Positions 16,952-25,050 of a stretch of DNA of 27,259 nucleotides are shown here, one piece after another. This DNA is from Owenweeksia sp. TMED14. GTDB taxonomy: Bacteria > Bacteroidota > Bacteroidia > Flavobacteriales > Schleiferiaceae. The position numbers and the translations under genes were made by a program. Position 1 is the stretch's first letter; each line of letters opens with the position of its first letter. The notes beneath the pieces were generated by a model, which was given only the letters and a program-made list of their open reading frames with translations, was not told the DNA's origin and made no database searches. The stretch spans positions 18,964-46,222 of the forward strand of contig NHBT01000029.1 of the NCBI GenBank assembly GCA_002167805.1. The letters run 5' to 3'.

Positions 16952-16991
16952 TTACAATTTTACAACTTTTGAATAAACTTCTTTAAAAGTT
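16952..16991 (-). promoter_or_regulatory. Possible regulatory segment before the GH13 pair: paired TTGTAA motifs and a hairpin
   Basis: This 111-base gap (16910-17020) is the only sizeable one within the leftward operon. On the minus strand TTGTAA occurs twice, at 16965-16960 and 16957-16952, the same hexamer as in the tandem repeat before the NUDIX regulator. The arms AACTTTT (16964-16970) and AAAAGTT (16985-16991) could pair around a 14-base loop. No good -7 box is seen. A second regulator site or a processing/attenuation hairpin is possible; in AT-rich DNA either could be chance. Confidence 0.3.
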
Positions 16992-17020
16992 GAAGAAATG
17001 AAATTCTATGTTTCGGGTAT

Positions 17021-19303
17021 CTATACTCGACTATCGAAAATTTGATCAACTTCTAGGGTGTGATCTTTTCCATAGACATTGAAATTAATTTTATTTCCTT
17101 GGATATTTTCAATGGAAAACCCATTTGCATCTATGATAATCTTCAATATCGACTTTCTCCATCGAATATGAAATGATAGTTTTTCCCACTGATCTGGCAA
17201 TTTTGGTTCAAAGCATAACATTTCTCCATTAATTTTCATTCCACCAAAACCATAAACGATGGCCATCCACGTTCCTCCCATCGCAGTTATATGAAGTCCC
17301 TCATGAACTTCATTGTTGTAATCATCAAGATCAAGACGTGCTGTTCTTAGATACAGTTGATAAGCTTTTTCTTTATAATCAAGACGGCTTGCAAGTATAC
17401 TATGGATACTCGGGCTCAAGGAGCTTTCATGTACCGTCAGAGGTTCATAAAAATCAAAATTTTTCTTCAAGACGTTCATAGGGGTTTGGTCTTCAAAGAA
17501 AAACATACCTTGAAGTGTATCTGCTTGTTTAATATATGGAGATCGTAGAATTCGATCCCAACTCCAATTCTGATTTATGGGCCTTTGATCATTGGGAATT
17601 TCAGCGGCGGGAGTAATGTCTTTATCCAAAAACCCATCTTGCTGAAGAAAAATATTATAGCTTTCACTGTAGGGTATAAAAATATTTTCTTGTATTGCTT
17701 TCCAATTTTCTAGCTCTTTATTTTTCAGGTTTGTTTTACTGATAATTCTTTTACAGGAGTGACTTTTTTTATTTTTTAATGTGTCGATAGAATCAATACC
17801 ATACTTCAAGCACCAAGAAGCCATAAAATTGGTGAAATAGTTATTGTTCACATTATTTTCATATTCATTTGGGCCAGTGACCCCTAAAATGACATATTTT
17901 TCTTTTTCATCGCTCCAGTTAACTCTTTGAGCCCAGAATCTTGCAACGGCAATAATAACCTCAAGACCACCTTCTTCTAAATAGTTATAGTCTTGGGTAT
18001 GTCGTATGTAATTGTATATCGCATAAACAATTGCGGCATTCCTATGAATTTCTTCAAAAGTAATTTCCCACTCATTATGACACTCCTCACCATTCATAGT
18101 CACCATAGGGAATAAGGCAGCGCCATTTTTAAATCCTAACTTTTCTGCATTTTCTATAGCCTTATCGAGTTGATTATATCGATATACCAATAGGTTTTTA
18201 GAAATTTCAGGATCTGCAGAGGCAAGGTAAAAAGGAAGACAATAAGCTTCTGTATCCCAGTATGTAGATCCCCCGTATTTTTCACCGGTAAAACCTTTGG
18301 GTCCAATGTTCAGCCTAGGATCAACACCTGTAAAGGTTTGTAATAATTGAAAAATATTGAAACGAATGGCTTGCTGGGCCTTTGGGTCTCCATTGATTTT
18401 AATATCCGCATACTTCCACTTTTCTAGCCATTTATTTTTATGTTCGTTTATCAGAAACTGATAACCAGTATTCGCGGCGTATTCAGCTCTTTTTTTTGCA
18501 TAATTGCCTATATTTTTTTTTATGTTTTGTGAACTGACTACTGAAACATATTTGTATAAAATATATTTTTTATGACCTTTTGCTGAAATATTATAGCAAG
18601 TTTTTACTTTGTTATTAGCTTCATCAGGTACCCCTTTGACTCCCTCTAAACGACACTCCATGGAAGCGCACACATGGAAATCTGATTTTTTTGTTTTATT
18701 CTGAATGAATGCACGTTCTTCATTAGCGCCTTGTTTAATAGGCTCCCAAAATGTTTCATCCCAATTCGAATCTGAGTTTTTGATATTAAAGTCTAAAAAA
18801 GGCTCTATATCTATTATGCCATTTTTGTCTATCTCAATTTGGTAACGCATAACCGCAAGATCATCTTGTGCGATACTTAAAAAACGTTCAGCATGCACAG
18901 TAACATTAATGCCACTTTTCATAATTACCTGAAATTCTCTTTTGAGAATTCCTTGCTGCATATCAAGTTCTCGTTTAAAAGAATTGACATTGACTTTATT
19001 GAGATCTAGGACTTCTCCATCAATTAAGAGATGTAATCCTGAAAAATTGACTGAGTTTAGAACTTTAGCAAAGTATTCAGGATATCCATTTTTCCACCAT
19101 CCTACTTTCGTTTTATCTGGATAATATACCCCTCCAATATATGATCCGAGTAGATGCTTACCGCTAAAACCTTCTTCATTATTTGCTCTCTGACCCATTC
19201 TTCCATTTCCAAGAGAAAAGACGCTTTCTGAAATGATTTGGTGATTTGAGTCCCAATGGGATTCAATTATTTTCCATTCGTGAATATCAATATTTGGCCT
19301 CAT
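17021..19303 (-). CDS. Maltose phosphorylase (GH65)
   Basis: 760 residues, full length for GH65. An N-terminal beta-sandwich (ESVFSLGNGRMGQRANNEE) precedes the (alpha/alpha)6 barrel, with TYWDTEAYCLPFYL, EECHNEWEITFEEIHRN, VTGPNEYENN carrying the catalytic acid Glu480, and VHESSLSPSIHSILAS. The HNEWEIT and HESSLSP segments are those of maltose phosphorylases rather than trehalose or kojibiose phosphorylases, in my reading. With phosphate it would convert maltose to glucose and beta-D-glucose-1-phosphate, saving one ATP. There is no signal peptide, so it is cytoplasmic. Its ATG overlaps the pgmB stop by one base (TAATG), indicating coupled translation with the enzyme that uses its product. Confidence 0.93.
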   Translation of the reverse strand: MRPNIDIHEWKIIESHWDSNHQIISESVFSLGNGRMGQRANNEEGFSGKHLLGSYIGGVYYPDKTKVGWWKNGYPEYFAKVLNSVNFSGLHLLIDGEVLDLNKVNVNSFKRELDMQQGILKREFQVIMKSGINVTVHAERFLSIAQDDLAVMRYQIEIDKNGIIDIEPFLDFNIKNSDSNWDETFWEPIKQGANEERAFIQNKTKKSDFHVCASMECRLEGVKGVPDEANNKVKTCYNISAKGHKKYILYKYVSVVSSQNIKKNIGNYAKKRAEYAANTGYQFLINEHKNKWLEKWKYADIKINGDPKAQQAIRFNIFQLLQTFTGVDPRLNIGPKGFTGEKYGGSTYWDTEAYCLPFYLASADPEISKNLLVYRYNQLDKAIENAEKLGFKNGAALFPMVTMNGEECHNEWEITFEEIHRNAAIVYAIYNYIRHTQDYNYLEEGGLEVIIAVARFWAQRVNWSDEKEKYVILGVTGPNEYENNVNNNYFTNFMASWCLKYGIDSIDTLKNKKSHSCKRIISKTNLKNKELENWKAIQENIFIPYSESYNIFLQQDGFLDKDITPAAEIPNDQRPINQNWSWDRILRSPYIKQADTLQGMFFFEDQTPMNVLKKNFDFYEPLTVHESSLSPSIHSILASRLDYKEKAYQLYLRTARLDLDDYNNEVHEGLHITAMGGTWMAIVYGFGGMKINGEMLCFEPKLPDQWEKLSFHIRWRKSILKIIIDANGFSIENIQGNKINFNVYGKDHTLEVDQIFDSRV

Positions 19304-19974
19304 TAGGTTTTGGGTTTCTTATCGGCTAGATCATTAATTAAGGCAGAAATATCTGAAATTTCATTTAAAGAATTTACTTTTTTGTGAGCTCCAATTAGGT
19401 TTCCTTTATTTTCAACGGCTATGCAATACATTCCGGCATTTAAGGCTGCTTGGATACCAGATTGAGCATCTTCAAAAACAAGACATTTTTCTTTGGGAAC
19501 ACCCAATAATGATGAGGCTTTTAGAAAAACCTCAGGGTTAGGTTTTGAAATAGAAACTAAATTTCCATCAACAATCTCATCGAACAAATCGAATAATTCT
19601 AATTTTTTCAAAATTGGTATTGCATTTTTAGAGGAAGAGCCTAAGGCAATTTTGTAACCATTCTTTCCAAATGTTTCAATCAAATGGTAAACTCCGGGAA
19701 GAAGATCTTTTGAAGAGATTTTGGATATAAGATTCAGGTATATTTTATTTTTATAGTCTAATAATTCTTGCTTTTTATCCAGACTAATTTCCAAATCACC
19801 CCATTGAAGGATTTTTTCTAATGAATTGGCCCTTGAAACGCCTTTTAAATCTTCGTTTTGATCTTCAGCGAAAGGTACATTTAGTTTTTTAGCGACTAGT
19901 GACCATGCTTTGAAATGATGTTTTGCAGTATCTACGACTACACCATCTAAATCAAAAATTATCGCTTTTATCAA
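19303..19974 (-). CDS. pgmB: Beta-phosphoglucomutase
   Basis: 223 residues of the HAD superfamily. Motif I is FDLDGVVVDTAKHH (nucleophile Asp8, acid/base Asp10). The helical cap carries LKGVSRANSLEKIL, the beta-PGM substrate loop. Motif II/III is ALGSSSKNA followed by KPNPEVFLKA, and motif IV is CLVFEDAQSGIQAALNAGM. It interconverts beta-glucose-1-phosphate and glucose-6-phosphate in the cytoplasm. The gene is locked between the BadF-type kinase (4-base overlap) and maltose phosphorylase (1-base overlap), exactly where its substrate is made. Function is well supported by both motifs and neighbours. Confidence 0.94.
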   Translation of the reverse strand: MIKAIIFDLDGVVVDTAKHHFKAWSLVAKKLNVPFAEDQNEDLKGVSRANSLEKILQWGDLEISLDKKQELLDYKNKIYLNLISKISSKDLLPGVYHLIETFGKNGYKIALGSSSKNAIPILKKLELFDLFDEIVDGNLVSISKPNPEVFLKASSLLGVPKEKCLVFEDAQSGIQAALNAGMYCIAVENKGNLIGAHKKVNSLNEISDISALINDLADKKPKT

Positions 19975-20849
19975 TTGTTTAGTTCTTTAGAAAGAATATC
20001 AAGCGTTTTTAAATGATATTGCACTAATAGATTGACGGGCTTAGCTTGAGTTCTTCCGTATGAGAGATTAAGCCGCTCACACTCCTCTTTTAATAACGGC
20101 TCAAAAGCTTTTGCGACGGAGCCTACAAAATTCACAGGAACACCAATTTTCGCTTCTTCGAAACACATCACGTGGATTTCTAAGAATTTTCTAAAGCCAT
20201 CTCGCACAATTTTTTGAATATAGGTATTTTCAGAATGATTTCCAGCGAATCGGGAAAAGGAAGCTAGATAAACATTGGCATGCTCACGATGGTAAACATT
20301 TTCTAATATTTCCTTTTTAGATGTTTTGAAAGATTCATTGAAATCATCAATTAAACTTTTAGGCATCAATTTATACATCCAGTCTGCGCATAGCTTTTTC
20401 CCAATCGAACATGCAGACCCTTCATCTCCAAGTATGTATGCGAGAGCTGGAACTTTTTCAGTTAATTTATTACCATCAAAATAACAAGAGTTTGAACCTG
20501 TCCCAAGTATGCATACTATATGAGGCTCTTCATTATAGGTTGCAAACGCCGCAGCCTTTAAGTCGTGATCAACTCTGACCATTGCATTCTGAAAGACAGA
20601 GGTCAAACCGTGGAAAACAATTTTGTTCAATGATTCCGAACTACACCCTGCACCATAGAACCAAACTTGGTCTACACTTTCTTTAATTTGACGAATTTCA
20701 GGATGCTTTAGTAATGTTTGACTTATAAAATTTGCAGAATGAAAGTATGGGTTAAAGCCCATGATAGACCATCGGTCTATCTCGGCACCGGAATTATCAA
20801 GACAAACCCAATCCGCTTTAGTTGAGCCGCTTTCAATAATTAAAATCAT
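19971..20849 (-). CDS. BadF/BadG/BcrA/BcrD-family sugar kinase; candidate glucose or GlcNAc kinase
   Basis: 292 residues, ASKHA fold. Phosphate-1 motif ESGSTKADW (6-14), YGAGCSS (65-71), VRVDHDLKAA with a candidate catalytic Asp94 or Asp96, adenosine/phosphate-2 loop ILGTGSNS (114-121), and LGDEGSACSIGKKL (140-153). The family includes N-acetylglucosamine and N-acetylmuramate/glucosamine kinases. Here it sits between gapA and pgmB-maltose phosphorylase, an operon that releases free glucose, and no ROK or hexokinase gene is present in the window. Glucose phosphorylation is therefore a reasonable inference but is not shown by the sequence. The 3' end overlaps pgmB by 4 bases (ATGA). Confidence 0.85.
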   Translation of the reverse strand: MILIIESGSTKADWVCLDNSGAEIDRWSIMGFNPYFHSANFISQTLLKHPEIRQIKESVDQVWFYGAGCSSESLNKIVFHGLTSVFQNAMVRVDHDLKAAAFATYNEEPHIVCILGTGSNSCYFDGNKLTEKVPALAYILGDEGSACSIGKKLCADWMYKLMPKSLIDDFNESFKTSKKEILENVYHREHANVYLASFSRFAGNHSENTYIQKIVRDGFRKFLEIHVMCFEEAKIGVPVNFVGSVAKAFEPLLKEECERLNLSYGRTQAKPVNLLVQYHLKTLDILSKELNN

Positions 20850-20859
20850 AGCGGGGTAA

Positions 20860-21852
20860 TTATAAATTCACAAAATGCTCCGTAATGTCTGCCATTCTTG
20901 CAGAGTAGCCGGCTTCATTATCATACCATCCCATGATTTTAACTAAGTTTTCATTTGCTGAGGTAATACCTGAGTCAAAAATACACGAATGAGTGTTCCC
21001 AACAATGTCTGATGAAACAATAAGGTCTTCTGTATACTGCATCACTCCTTTTAAATAAGTTTCTGCAGCAGTTTTCATTGCGACATTCACCTCTTCTTTT
21101 GTAACGTTTTTATTTAATTCCACAGTTATATCTGTGGCAGATCCGGTGATGACAGGAACTCGGATGGCATAACCATCTAATTTCCCTTCAAGTTCAGGCA
21201 AAACAAGACCTACAGCTTTCGCTGCACCTGTTGTTGTTGGAATCATATTTATTCCGGCAGCCCTTGCTCTTCGCAGGTCTTTATGGGGTGCGTCTTGAAT
21301 ATTTTGATCATTAGTATAAGCATGAACAGTTAACATATATCCTTTGTTAACCCCGAAGTTATCGTTTAAAACTTTCATCATTGGCGCGAGACAATTGGTT
21401 GTGCACGAAGCGTTACTTAATATCAAATCTGAAGATGTTAAGAGATGATCATTTACTCCAAGAACTATAGTTTTGACATTTCCTTTTGCTGGCGCTGACA
21501 AACCAACTTTTTTAGCACCTGCAGCAATGTGCATCTGAAGTTGTTCTGCGGATGTAAATAGTCCAGTTGACTCGACAACCATATCGATATTTAACTCTCT
21601 CCAAGGGAGTTCAGATGGGTTTTTTATAGCTGTTATTTTTATTTCTTTACCGTTTATGATCAAGCTATTATTGGTATGTTTAACATCACCGGGGAAAATT
21701 CCGTGAGCACTATCGTATTTAAGGAGATGCGCAAGTGTTGGTGTATCTGTAAGGTCATTAATGGCAATTACTTCCAGGTTTTTTTTCTCTAATAAATTTC
21801 TAAAAGCAAGTCGACCAATTCGACCGAACCCATTGATTGCGATTTTTTTCAT
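20860..21852 (-). CDS. gapA: Glyceraldehyde-3-phosphate dehydrogenase, type I
   Basis: 330 residues. The N-terminus is a Rossmann fold (INGFGRIGRLAFRNLL) with INDLTD after strand 2, the acidic residue pattern of NAD-dependent enzymes. The active site is SNASCTTNCLAPM with Cys150. HAYTNDQNIQDAPHKDLRRARAA and the final NEAGYSARMAD are typical. It oxidises glyceraldehyde-3-phosphate to 1,3-bisphosphoglycerate in the cytoplasm. It lies 15 bases after pfkA and 10 bases before the BadF-type kinase, so it is part of the leftward operon. Many Bacteroidetes carry more than one gap gene; whether this is the only copy cannot be seen here. Confidence 0.97.
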   Translation of the reverse strand: MKKIAINGFGRIGRLAFRNLLEKKNLEVIAINDLTDTPTLAHLLKYDSAHGIFPGDVKHTNNSLIINGKEIKITAIKNPSELPWRELNIDMVVESTGLFTSAEQLQMHIAAGAKKVGLSAPAKGNVKTIVLGVNDHLLTSSDLILSNASCTTNCLAPMMKVLNDNFGVNKGYMLTVHAYTNDQNIQDAPHKDLRRARAAGINMIPTTTGAAKAVGLVLPELEGKLDGYAIRVPVITGSATDITVELNKNVTKEEVNVAMKTAAETYLKGVMQYTEDLIVSSDIVGNTHSCIFDSGITSANENLVKIMGWYDNEAGYSARMADITEHFVNL

Positions 21853-21867
21853 TTTTTATTAATTTAA

Positions 21868-22845
21868 TTAGGTAGATAAAATTTTAGATATTCTTTCAAG
21901 CTCGAAATTAATTGAGGCATTGTTATTAATTGATCTCTCTAGCGATGTGCATTTAACTTTATTATTGACAATTCCGACCATCACATCAGACTTACCATTT
22001 ATTAGATTTTCTACAGCTGCAACCCCCATAACACTTGCATTAACACGATCTAATGTTGAAGGAGAGCCTCCGCGTTGAACATGGCCTAGAACTGTGACTT
22101 TAATATCTAAATGAGGATACTTATTAATAAGTTTTTGAGAAATTTCAAATGGCGTACCTAGCTTATTCCCCTCTGCAACAACAATTATATTACTTGTTTT
22201 TTTATTTTTGACTCCCCTTTGCACAGCATCAAACATTCTATCGAAGTTGGTCGCGGTTTCCGGGAGTACTACATCTAATGCCCCAGTCGCCACTCCAGCG
22301 CTAAGGGCTATAAATCCGGAATCTCTTCCCATTACTTCGACTATAAAAAGACGGTTATGACTATTAGCCGTATCACGAATTTTATCAATGCATTTTACAA
22401 CTGTATTGTTAGCAGTGTCATACCCAATAGTGTTATCAGTTCCATAAAGGTCATTATCAATTGTTCCAGGGATTCCTATTATGGGGAAACCAAATTCTTT
22501 ATGCAATAAATGAGCCCCCGTAAAAGTACCATCCCCACCAATTACAATTAGTGCGTTGATATTGTTTTTATTCAAGTTGTAAGCTGCGGCTTCTCTTCCT
22601 TTTTTTGTGCGAAATGCTTCGCTCCTCGCAGATTTTAATATTGTTCCACCTCGAGAAAGTATACCCTTTACACTTCTCGCGTCCAAAGCTCTAAAATCAT
22701 TTTGGATTAGCCCATCATAACCTCTCTGGACTCCAAAAACTCTTTTTTTATAGAACACTCCAGTTCTCACAACAGCTCGAATGGCAGCATTCATGCCGGG
22801 GGAGTCTCCTCCTGAAGTTAAAATAGCTAAATTATTTAATGTCAT
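21868..22845 (-). CDS. pfkA: ATP-dependent 6-phosphofructokinase
   Basis: 325 residues, the length of bacterial PfkA. N-terminal LTSGGDSPGMNAAIRA; the ATP-site loop GGDGT has Gly106 where pyrophosphate-dependent enzymes have Asp; the catalytic loop PGTIDNDLYGTD has Gly where the pyrophosphate type has Lys. MGRDSGFIAL and VLGHVQRGGSPS complete the substrate and effector sites. It phosphorylates fructose-6-phosphate with ATP, the committed step of glycolysis. It is the first gene of the leftward operon, directly behind a good promoter, so it sets glycolytic capacity together with maltose breakdown. Confidence 0.96.
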   Translation of the reverse strand: MTLNNLAILTSGGDSPGMNAAIRAVVRTGVFYKKRVFGVQRGYDGLIQNDFRALDARSVKGILSRGGTILKSARSEAFRTKKGREAAAYNLNKNNINALIVIGGDGTFTGAHLLHKEFGFPIIGIPGTIDNDLYGTDNTIGYDTANNTVVKCIDKIRDTANSHNRLFIVEVMGRDSGFIALSAGVATGALDVVLPETATNFDRMFDAVQRGVKNKKTSNIIVVAEGNKLGTPFEISQKLINKYPHLDIKVTVLGHVQRGGSPSTLDRVNASVMGVAAVENLINGKSDVMVGIVNNKVKCTSLERSINNNASINFELERISKILST

Positions 22846-22859
22846 AAAAAAAGAATCCT

Positions 22860-22894
22860 CAAAGATAGTGTAAAATATACCCTAACTAATCAAA
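22860..22894 (-). promoter_or_regulatory. Promoter of the pfkA-gapA-maltose operon
   Basis: On the minus strand the -33 element TTTG (22894-22891) and the -7 element TATCTTTG (22867-22860) are both exact matches to the Bacteroidetes pattern, with 23 bases between them (reported flavobacterial range 17-23). The -7 box ends 14 bases before the pfkA ATG, so the leader would be about 10 bases. Confidence 0.6.
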
Positions 22895-22909
22895 GGGAAA
22901 TGAATAGTG

Positions 22910-22933
22910 TTGTAATTACATTTGTAAGTACGT
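22910..22933 (+). repeat. Tandem 12-base repeat, probable operator of the NUDIX regulator
   Basis: Two adjacent 12-base units, TTGTAATTACAT (22910-22921) and TTGTAAGTACGT (22922-22933), match at 10 of 12 positions and end at the base before the regulator's ATG. The first unit contains the perfect palindrome TGTAATTACA (22911-22920). TACATTTG (22917-22924), an exact TAnnTTTG box, spans the junction, so a protein bound here would cover the regulator's own promoter. It also lies just upstream of the pfkA -33 element. Confidence 0.55.
22917..22924 (+). promoter_or_regulatory. Candidate -7 box for the NUDIX regulator-MFS operon (TACATTTG)
   Basis: Exact match to TAnnTTTG, 9 bases before the ATG at 22934. 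No TTG stands at the usual -33 spacing, which would fit an activator-dependent or repressed promoter. It lies inside the tandem repeat. Confidence 0.4.
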
Positions 22934-23620
22934 ATGATAAATCCCAATATTTCTGTTGATTGCGTTGTTTTTGGTTTCGACGGTCAAAACTTAAACGTTT
23001 TGCTAATCGAGCAAAAAGATGTTGGGCAATCTAGAAAATTTGCACTGCCTGGAGATCATCTAGAAGAAGATGAAAATTTTGATAATGCAGCGCAACGTGT
23101 TTTAAGGGAGTTAACAAGCTTGAGCGGTCTATACTTGAGACAAAGTGGTGCATTTGGAGATCCAGACCGAGTTAAAAACATAAAGGATTTACCCTGGTTA
23201 CAAAGTAATCGAAGTAATCCGGAGGCTAGAGTTATTACAATTGCTTATTATGCTCTTGTTAAGATGTCGGACTTTAATCCATCAGCTTCAAGTTTCGCTG
23301 AGCGTGTTCTATGGCAGGAAGTTCAAGACATTCCAGAATTGGCATTTGATCACTCGGAAATTGTGACCACTGCATTAAATAAGCTTAGAAATGATGTGAG
23401 AGAGTTAAGGGTAGGCCATGAATTACTGCCAGAAAAATTTACATTGACGCAAGTTCAATCATTACATGAGTCGATTTTAAACTCTTCATTTGATAAAAGA
23501 AATTTTAGGAAAAAAGCATTGAATGACTCTTGGGTTATCCCTTTAGATGAGAAACAAACAGGAGTCTTTCATAAGCCTGCCCGCCTTTATTCCTGGAATA
23601 AGGATCGACTTTCATTATAA
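22934..23620 (+). CDS. NUDIX-domain transcriptional regulator (NrtR/AraR-like) of sugar use
   Basis: 228 residues. The N-terminal NUDIX fold (about 8-145) has LPGDHLEEDENFDNAA, but the box is degenerate: RE becomes Arg55-Val56 and EE becomes Glu59-Leu60, so hydrolysis is unlikely and it should act as a ligand sensor. The C-terminal part (about 165-228) is the winged-helix of this family, including FTLTQVQSLHESIL, FDKRNFRKKAL and the tail HKPARLYSWN. NrtR and the Bacteroides arabinose regulator AraR share this build. The position, divergent from the maltose operon and 2 bases before a sugar transporter gene, makes it the likely local regulator. The effector may be a sugar or sugar phosphate; that is inference. 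Confidence 0.88.
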   Translation: MINPNISVDCVVFGFDGQNLNVLLIEQKDVGQSRKFALPGDHLEEDENFDNAAQRVLRELTSLSGLYLRQSGAFGDPDRVKNIKDLPWLQSNRSNPEARVITIAYYALVKMSDFNPSASSFAERVLWQEVQDIPELAFDHSEIVTTALNKLRNDVRELRVGHELLPEKFTLTQVQSLHESILNSSFDKRNFRKKALNDSWVIPLDEKQTGVFHKPARLYSWNKDRLSL

Positions 23621-23622
23621 TA

Positions 23623-25002
23623 ATGAGATCTAATTCAAAAAAAGATAAGCTAACCTTTTTCCAGATTTGGAATATGAGTTTTGGGTTTCTAGGAATCCAA
23701 TTTGGATTTGCTTTACAGGGTGGCTTTATGAGTCGGATATTTCAAAATTTAGGAGCTGGGGAGGAAGAAATACCTATGCTATGGATTGCTGCGCCCTTAA
23801 CAGGACTGATTGTTCAGCCAATAATCGGCTATTTAAGTGATAATACCTGGAGTTCTAGATTTGGGCGTCGCCGACCCTACTTTCTAATAGGGGCAATTCT
23901 TGCTAGCCTAACTCTCTTTTTTATACCCCACAGTCCAGCTCTCTGGGTTGCTGCTGGTGGGCTATGGGTTTTAGATGCCTCCATTAATATATCAATGGAG
24001 CCCTTTAGGGCTTTAGTTGCGGATAAACTTCCAATTTCTCAAAGAAGTTATGGATTCGTAACACAAACACTAATTATTGGGGTTGGCACATGGGTAGCAT
24101 CAAGCTTGCCGCTAATAATTAATAAAATGGGAGTAACAAATATTTCTCAACCCGGAGAGGTCCCATTATCAGTAAAAATGGCTTTTTCAGTAGGGGCTTT
24201 TGTTTTTTTGATATCCATTATTTATACAGTACTCACGACTTCCGAATCTCCCCCTGAAAACATAGCTGAATTTAAAAAAGAAAGAAAAAAGAAATTAAAA
24301 ATTTCTCAAATAGCATCAGAATTAATTGGCAATATTTTGAATATGCCTTTGGCGATGAAAAAATTAGGTTTAATTCAATTTTTTTCTTGGTTTGCATTTT
24401 TTAGTATGTGGGCTTTAGCTATTCCTGCTCTCACTGAGCATGTTTACGACGCTCCCAAGCCTGCCCAAATAATTTGGTCGAATTCTTCTGAATCAGAAAA
24501 AATAATTTATGAAGATGCAGATAAATCATATAATAATGCAGCAGATCAAGTGGGGGCTCAAATGGGTTACTATGGTCTAAGTTCTATGTTTTTTGCTTTA
24601 TTATTAACTTTTTACACTGCAAAGAGATCAATTAATAGAAAACTACTACATTTTGGATCACTTACGATAGGAGGTATTGGTTTTTTAAGCATGTATTGGA
24701 TAAATGATTCTAAGATTTTATCTCTAAGTTTCATAATGATTGGAATCTCCTGGGGTTCAATACTTAGCATGCCATACGCCATGTTGAGTTCATTTATTGA
24801 ATCAAAAAAAATGGGTGTTTACATGGGAATATTTAACATGTTTATTGTTTTTCCGCAAATTTTGGCAGCAAAATTTCTAAGCCCACTATATAAATTTCTA
24901 GGTAGTGAGGCTATTTATGCTATGGTTCTAGCAGGCATATGCTTAATGATTGCTGCTATATCTACATTTTGGATATCAGATGAAAAAGCTATTCGTGGAT
25001 AA
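23623..25002 (+). CDS. MFS sugar transporter, SLC45/MalY-like (probable maltose carrier)
   Basis: 459 residues with about 12 hydrophobic segments. The opening (FQIWNMSFGFLGIQFGFALQ, then FQNLGAGEEEIPMLW and VQPIIGYLSDNTWSSRFGRRRPYFLIGA) is typical of the SLC45-like bacterial carriers that move maltose, sucrose or other oligosaccharides with protons. The motif-A equivalent is GYLSDNTWSSRFGRRRP. A larger loop around 270-310 is poorly conserved. It starts 2 bases after the regulator stop, so the two are co-transcribed, and its neighbours act on maltose. Sucrose or longer maltodextrins remain possible. It would deliver the substrate of the cytoplasmic GH65 enzyme. Confidence 0.9.
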   Translation: MRSNSKKDKLTFFQIWNMSFGFLGIQFGFALQGGFMSRIFQNLGAGEEEIPMLWIAAPLTGLIVQPIIGYLSDNTWSSRFGRRRPYFLIGAILASLTLFFIPHSPALWVAAGGLWVLDASINISMEPFRALVADKLPISQRSYGFVTQTLIIGVGTWVASSLPLIINKMGVTNISQPGEVPLSVKMAFSVGAFVFLISIIYTVLTTSESPPENIAEFKKERKKKLKISQIASELIGNILNMPLAMKKLGLIQFFSWFAFFSMWALAIPALTEHVYDAPKPAQIIWSNSSESEKIIYEDADKSYNNAADQVGAQMGYYGLSSMFFALLLTFYTAKRSINRKLLHFGSLTIGGIGFLSMYWINDSKILSLSFIMIGISWGSILSMPYAMLSSFIESKKMGVYMGIFNMFIVFPQILAAKFLSPLYKFLGSEAIYAMVLAGICLMIAAISTFWISDEKAIRG

Positions 25003-25004
25003 AA

Positions 25005-25037
25005 AAAAGCGCCTATTAAGTCGCTTTTAATTTTTTG
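25005..25037. terminator. Hairpin terminator after the MFS sugar transporter gene
   Basis: Arms AAAAGCG (25005-25011) and CGCTTTT (25022-25028) around a 10-base loop, followed by AATTTTTT. It begins 3 bases after the stop codon. The A-rich left flank means it may also act on the convergent cold-shock gene, which ends at 25051. Confidence 0.75.
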
Positions 25038-25050
25038 ATAGAAAATTTTT

